NCBI GenBank assembly: GCA_902494595.1
Contig: CABUTY010000054.1
Location: forward strand, 1-7,413
Reading direction: 5' to 3'
Source of the DNA: an uncultured Porphyromonadaceae bacterium
GTDB taxonomy: Bacteria; Bacteroidota; Bacteroidia; Bacteroidales; Muribaculaceae
DNA length: 7,413 bases
Part shown: positions 5,489 through 7,413 of the stretch, in pieces
How the letters are laid out: each line of letters begins with the position of its first letter
Numbering within the stretch: the first letter of the stretch is position 1
Notes under the pieces: generated by a model
Told to the model about the DNA's origin: nothing
The model's input: the letters and a program-made list of their open reading frames with translations, nothing else
The model's database searches: none
Translations under genes and position numbers: made by a program

Positions 5489-6424
5489 CTAAAGGTGGGA
5501 GAGCTGGTCGGCGGCTTTGTCGCCCCAATGGTCGAGGAAGTCCTGACGGGAGCGTTTCCAGCGCTTGTGCGACCATAAGTAATATTGCGGCGCCTCCTCG
5601 ATATTGCTCTGGAGCATCCGGAAACAGCGGCGGGTGATGTCGAAGACGGGGACGTCGGAGGGCTTGCGCGTCACCGGCACGAAACGCAACCGATACATGC
5701 CGCGCCGAGGCCTTTCCATATGGCAGAACCATACCTCGGCATCCAGAAAACGCGCCATGCGCTCCGGCCCCGTGAAGACGCCCGTGTCGTGATGTAGGAA
5801 GTCGACAAACAGATGTATCTCCCACCTCGGGCGCTGGTCGGCTATGAAGCCTGTCACGGTGGGTATGCCCTCCCGCTTGTGCCTTATGAGGAAGCGGCCG
5901 ATTTCGTTCATCGGCTCGTTGTTGGCTCCGAAACGCGTGCGCAGCTTATAGAAGAGCCTGTCGAGAGGCTTGTTGTGCAGGGGGTGGTACACCTGTGCGC
6001 ATACCGCGCCGGCAGGAAAGCTCAGAGGCAGCGACGACACCCATTCCCAATTGCAGTAGTGGCCCAGGAAGAGCACCACGTTGCGCCCCTCTCCGAGTGC
6101 CCGGCTGATTACTTCCGGATTCTCCACCTCCATATGCTTGCGGATGCTTTCGGGGCTGAAGGTGAGAAGTTTCAGGGTCTCCACGCCATAGTCGCCGAGC
6201 CAGCGGTAGAAGCCTTTCTCTATTTTGCGCAGTTTATCGTCGCTTTTTCCGGGGAACGACTTGCGCAGATTCTCCCTGATCACTTTTCGCCGGTATCCGA
6301 TTACCGAGCCGGCGAGCCATGCCAGGATGTCGGCGACGATGTAGAGCACTCTCAGCGGCAGCCATGACAGAGGATATGCCGCGCAGCAGAGCAGTGCGTA
6401 AAGAATCCTGTTACCCGTTTTCAT
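5489..6424 (-). CDS. Lipid A acyltransferase, LpxL/HtrB family
   Basis: A 311-residue inner-membrane enzyme of the lysophospholipid acyltransferase group, expected to add a secondary acyl chain to the lipid A precursor on the cytoplasmic side. The N-terminus (residues about 8-45) is hydrophobic and serves as the membrane anchor. It is followed by the family-typical YRRKVIRENLRKSFPGKS. The catalytic HX4E motif is GHYCNWEW, with H122 and E127. A later segment (VTGFIADQRPR, then FTGPERMARFLDAEVWF) matches the family's acceptor-site region, and YYLWSHKRWKR is the characteristic C-terminal motif. Length is normal. The start codon overlaps the upstream permease stop as ATGA (4 bp), which indicates co-translation. 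Acylation of another amino-lipid by this family is possible, but the MsbA-like, kinase and GT2 neighbours support lipid A. Confidence 0.87.
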   Translation of the reverse strand: MKTGNRILYALLCCAAYPLSWLPLRVLYIVADILAWLAGSVIGYRRKVIRENLRKSFPGKSDDKLRKIEKGFYRWLGDYGVETLKLLTFSPESIRKHMEVENPEVISRALGEGRNVVLFLGHYCNWEWVSSLPLSFPAGAVCAQVYHPLHNKPLDRLFYKLRTRFGANNEPMNEIGRFLIRHKREGIPTVTGFIADQRPRWEIHLFVDFLHHDTGVFTGPERMARFLDAEVWFCHMERPRRGMYRLRFVPVTRKPSDVPVFDITRRCFRMLQSNIEEAPQYYLWSHKRWKRSRQDFLDHWGDKAADQLSHL

Positions 6425-7413
6425 TTCTCTATTTTGCCGTAATAGCTTGAAATGGATGCTCTGAGGCTTTCAGCGCGGCGAATCTCAGGATGCACAATCC
6501 ATTTCTGGGCGGCCCAACCGATAATCCACCATCCTGCGGCCAGAATCCACAGATTGATATATTCTGTGCCTACCTGCCAGAGCCGGGCTCCGTCGGTATT
6601 CATCTTTACGAATCCCTCCACACCCCATGTCGACGGGCATATGGCCCCGATCCAGCGCCATATCGACGGCATGTCGTAGCGTGGCCAGATGATGCCCGAC
6701 ACCAGCAGGAAGAAGAGCGACGTCACCACCCAGCTCACAAACACCGACTCGCGCTCGGTGACCAGCGACTGAAAGGCGAATCCCATGCCTATGGCTCCTA
6801 ACGACAGCGGCAGCAGGAAGGCAAGCTCCTGAAGCAGATTTCCCGCCATGGGGAACCGGAACATCATCGGCACGAAGTGTATCATGTAGATTGTGGGTAT
6901 GAACATGATGGTTATATAGCATAGCGCCTGTCCCACCATGGTGCCGAAAGTGGAGCGTGTGAGATTGTCTGGGTTATAGCGGATGAGCCTGGGGTTCTCA
7001 TGCTTGGCGCCTCCGGCCATGCCTATCACAAGGATGGTGCATTGCTGGAAGATGAGTATCAGCACGGCAGGCATGATGAAAGAGTCGAAACCGCTCTTGA
7101 TGTTGCCGATGCTGGCGTTGTGAATGGGCATGAGATTTCCGTCGGTGATTGTTTCGGCCAGCGGTCCCACGCGGTCGATGGTTTCGGTGAGCAGCTCGGA
7201 GCCCATGGTCTCCATCACGTTGGTGGCGGCCATCAGGAGAGCCTTGTATCGCAGCAGCAGGCTCATCTCGCAGAACATCACCGCGTTGCCGCTCTCGCCG
7301 CGGCCGATCTTGCGCTCGAAGCCTTCGGGAATCTCCAGAATGCCGTAGCATTCGCCACGGTTCATGGCCTCGCGGGCCTCGTTGAGGTCGGCGGCATATC
7401 CCCGCTCCCATGC
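6421..7413 (-). CDS. ABC-2 type transporter permease, N-terminus missing
   Basis: The frame is open to the right edge (codons before the internal ATG at 7365 read AWERGYAADLNEAREA), so the true start lies beyond 7413 and about 330 residues are visible. The stretch EAMNRGECYGILEIPEGFER matches the periplasmic 'g.vygil.IP..F' region of ABC2_membrane_3 permeases (YhhJ/YbhR type). After it come about five hydrophobic segments: FIMPAVLILIFQQCTILVIG, the GQALCYITIMFIPTIYMI area, LAFLLPLSLGAIGMGFAF, VFVSWVVTSLFFLLVSGIIW and NLWILAAGWWIIGWAA. Such permeases pair with a separate ATPase and often with an HlyD-type adaptor and a TolC-type channel, which would be expected beyond the right edge. The substrate is unknown. 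The 4-bp overlap with the acyltransferase gene indicates one operon. Confidence 0.82.
   Translation of the reverse strand, partial: AWERGYAADLNEAREAMNRGECYGILEIPEGFERKIGRGESGNAVMFCEMSLLLRYKALLMAATNVMETMGSELLTETIDRVGPLAETITDGNLMPIHNASIGNIKSGFDSFIMPAVLILIFQQCTILVIGMAGGAKHENPRLIRYNPDNLTRSTFGTMVGQALCYITIMFIPTIYMIHFVPMMFRFPMAGNLLQELAFLLPLSLGAIGMGFAFQSLVTERESVFVSWVVTSLFFLLVSGIIWPRYDMPSIWRWIGAICPSTWGVEGFVKMNTDGARLWQVGTEYINLWILAAGWWIIGWAAQKWIVHPEIRRAESLRASISSYYGKIEK

Noticed and set aside
5813..6367. 184-codon + strand open frame opposite the acyltransferase
   Set aside because: The - strand frame has the intact HX4E and other family motifs; the + frame has none.

Overview
The window looks like chromosomal DNA from a member of the Bacteroidota, most likely a gut-type member of the Bacteroidales. 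Two sequences match the Bacteroidales -7 promoter element TAnnTTTG, one of them with a TTG exactly 19 nt upstream. The gene content (WaaE-like glycosyltransferase, LPS kinase, MsbA-like exporter, LpxL-like acyltransferase) is typical Gram-negative envelope biogenesis. The genus cannot be told from the sequence.

Layout. (1) 1-1519, + strand: the 3' part of a glycoside-hydrolase-like TIM-barrel gene, cut by the left edge and clearly poorer in G+C than the rest. It ends at a 21-bp hairpin terminator (1539-1586). (2) 1588-3154, + strand: a promoter followed by two overlapping genes, a GT2 glycosyltransferase and an InaA/WaaP-type LPS kinase, probably for decorating the LPS inner core. (3) 3149-4996, - strand: an MsbA-like ABC exporter whose stop codon overlaps the kinase stop codon tail to tail by 6 bp. 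(4) 4997-5488: a 492-base non-coding stretch. It holds two inverted copies of a structured repeat, four copies of a 20-base motif, a candidate promoter and a terminator-like hairpin. (5) 5489-7413, - strand: an LpxL/HtrB-type lipid A acyltransferase whose start overlaps by 4 bp the stop of an ABC-2 type permease cut by the right edge.

The four complete genes fit one theme: the acyltransferase finishes lipid A, the MsbA-like protein flips it across the inner membrane, and the glycosyltransferase and kinase modify the core.

The most unusual thing here is the non-coding stretch between the acyltransferase and exporter genes. Each repeat copy can fold along its whole length, and their central hairpins keep the same shape through three paired (compensatory) base changes. 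That points to a selected structured RNA or a folded mobile DNA element. It would lie in the leader of the exporter mRNA and ends 2 bases before the start codon. No complete new defence system or similar multi-gene novelty was seen.
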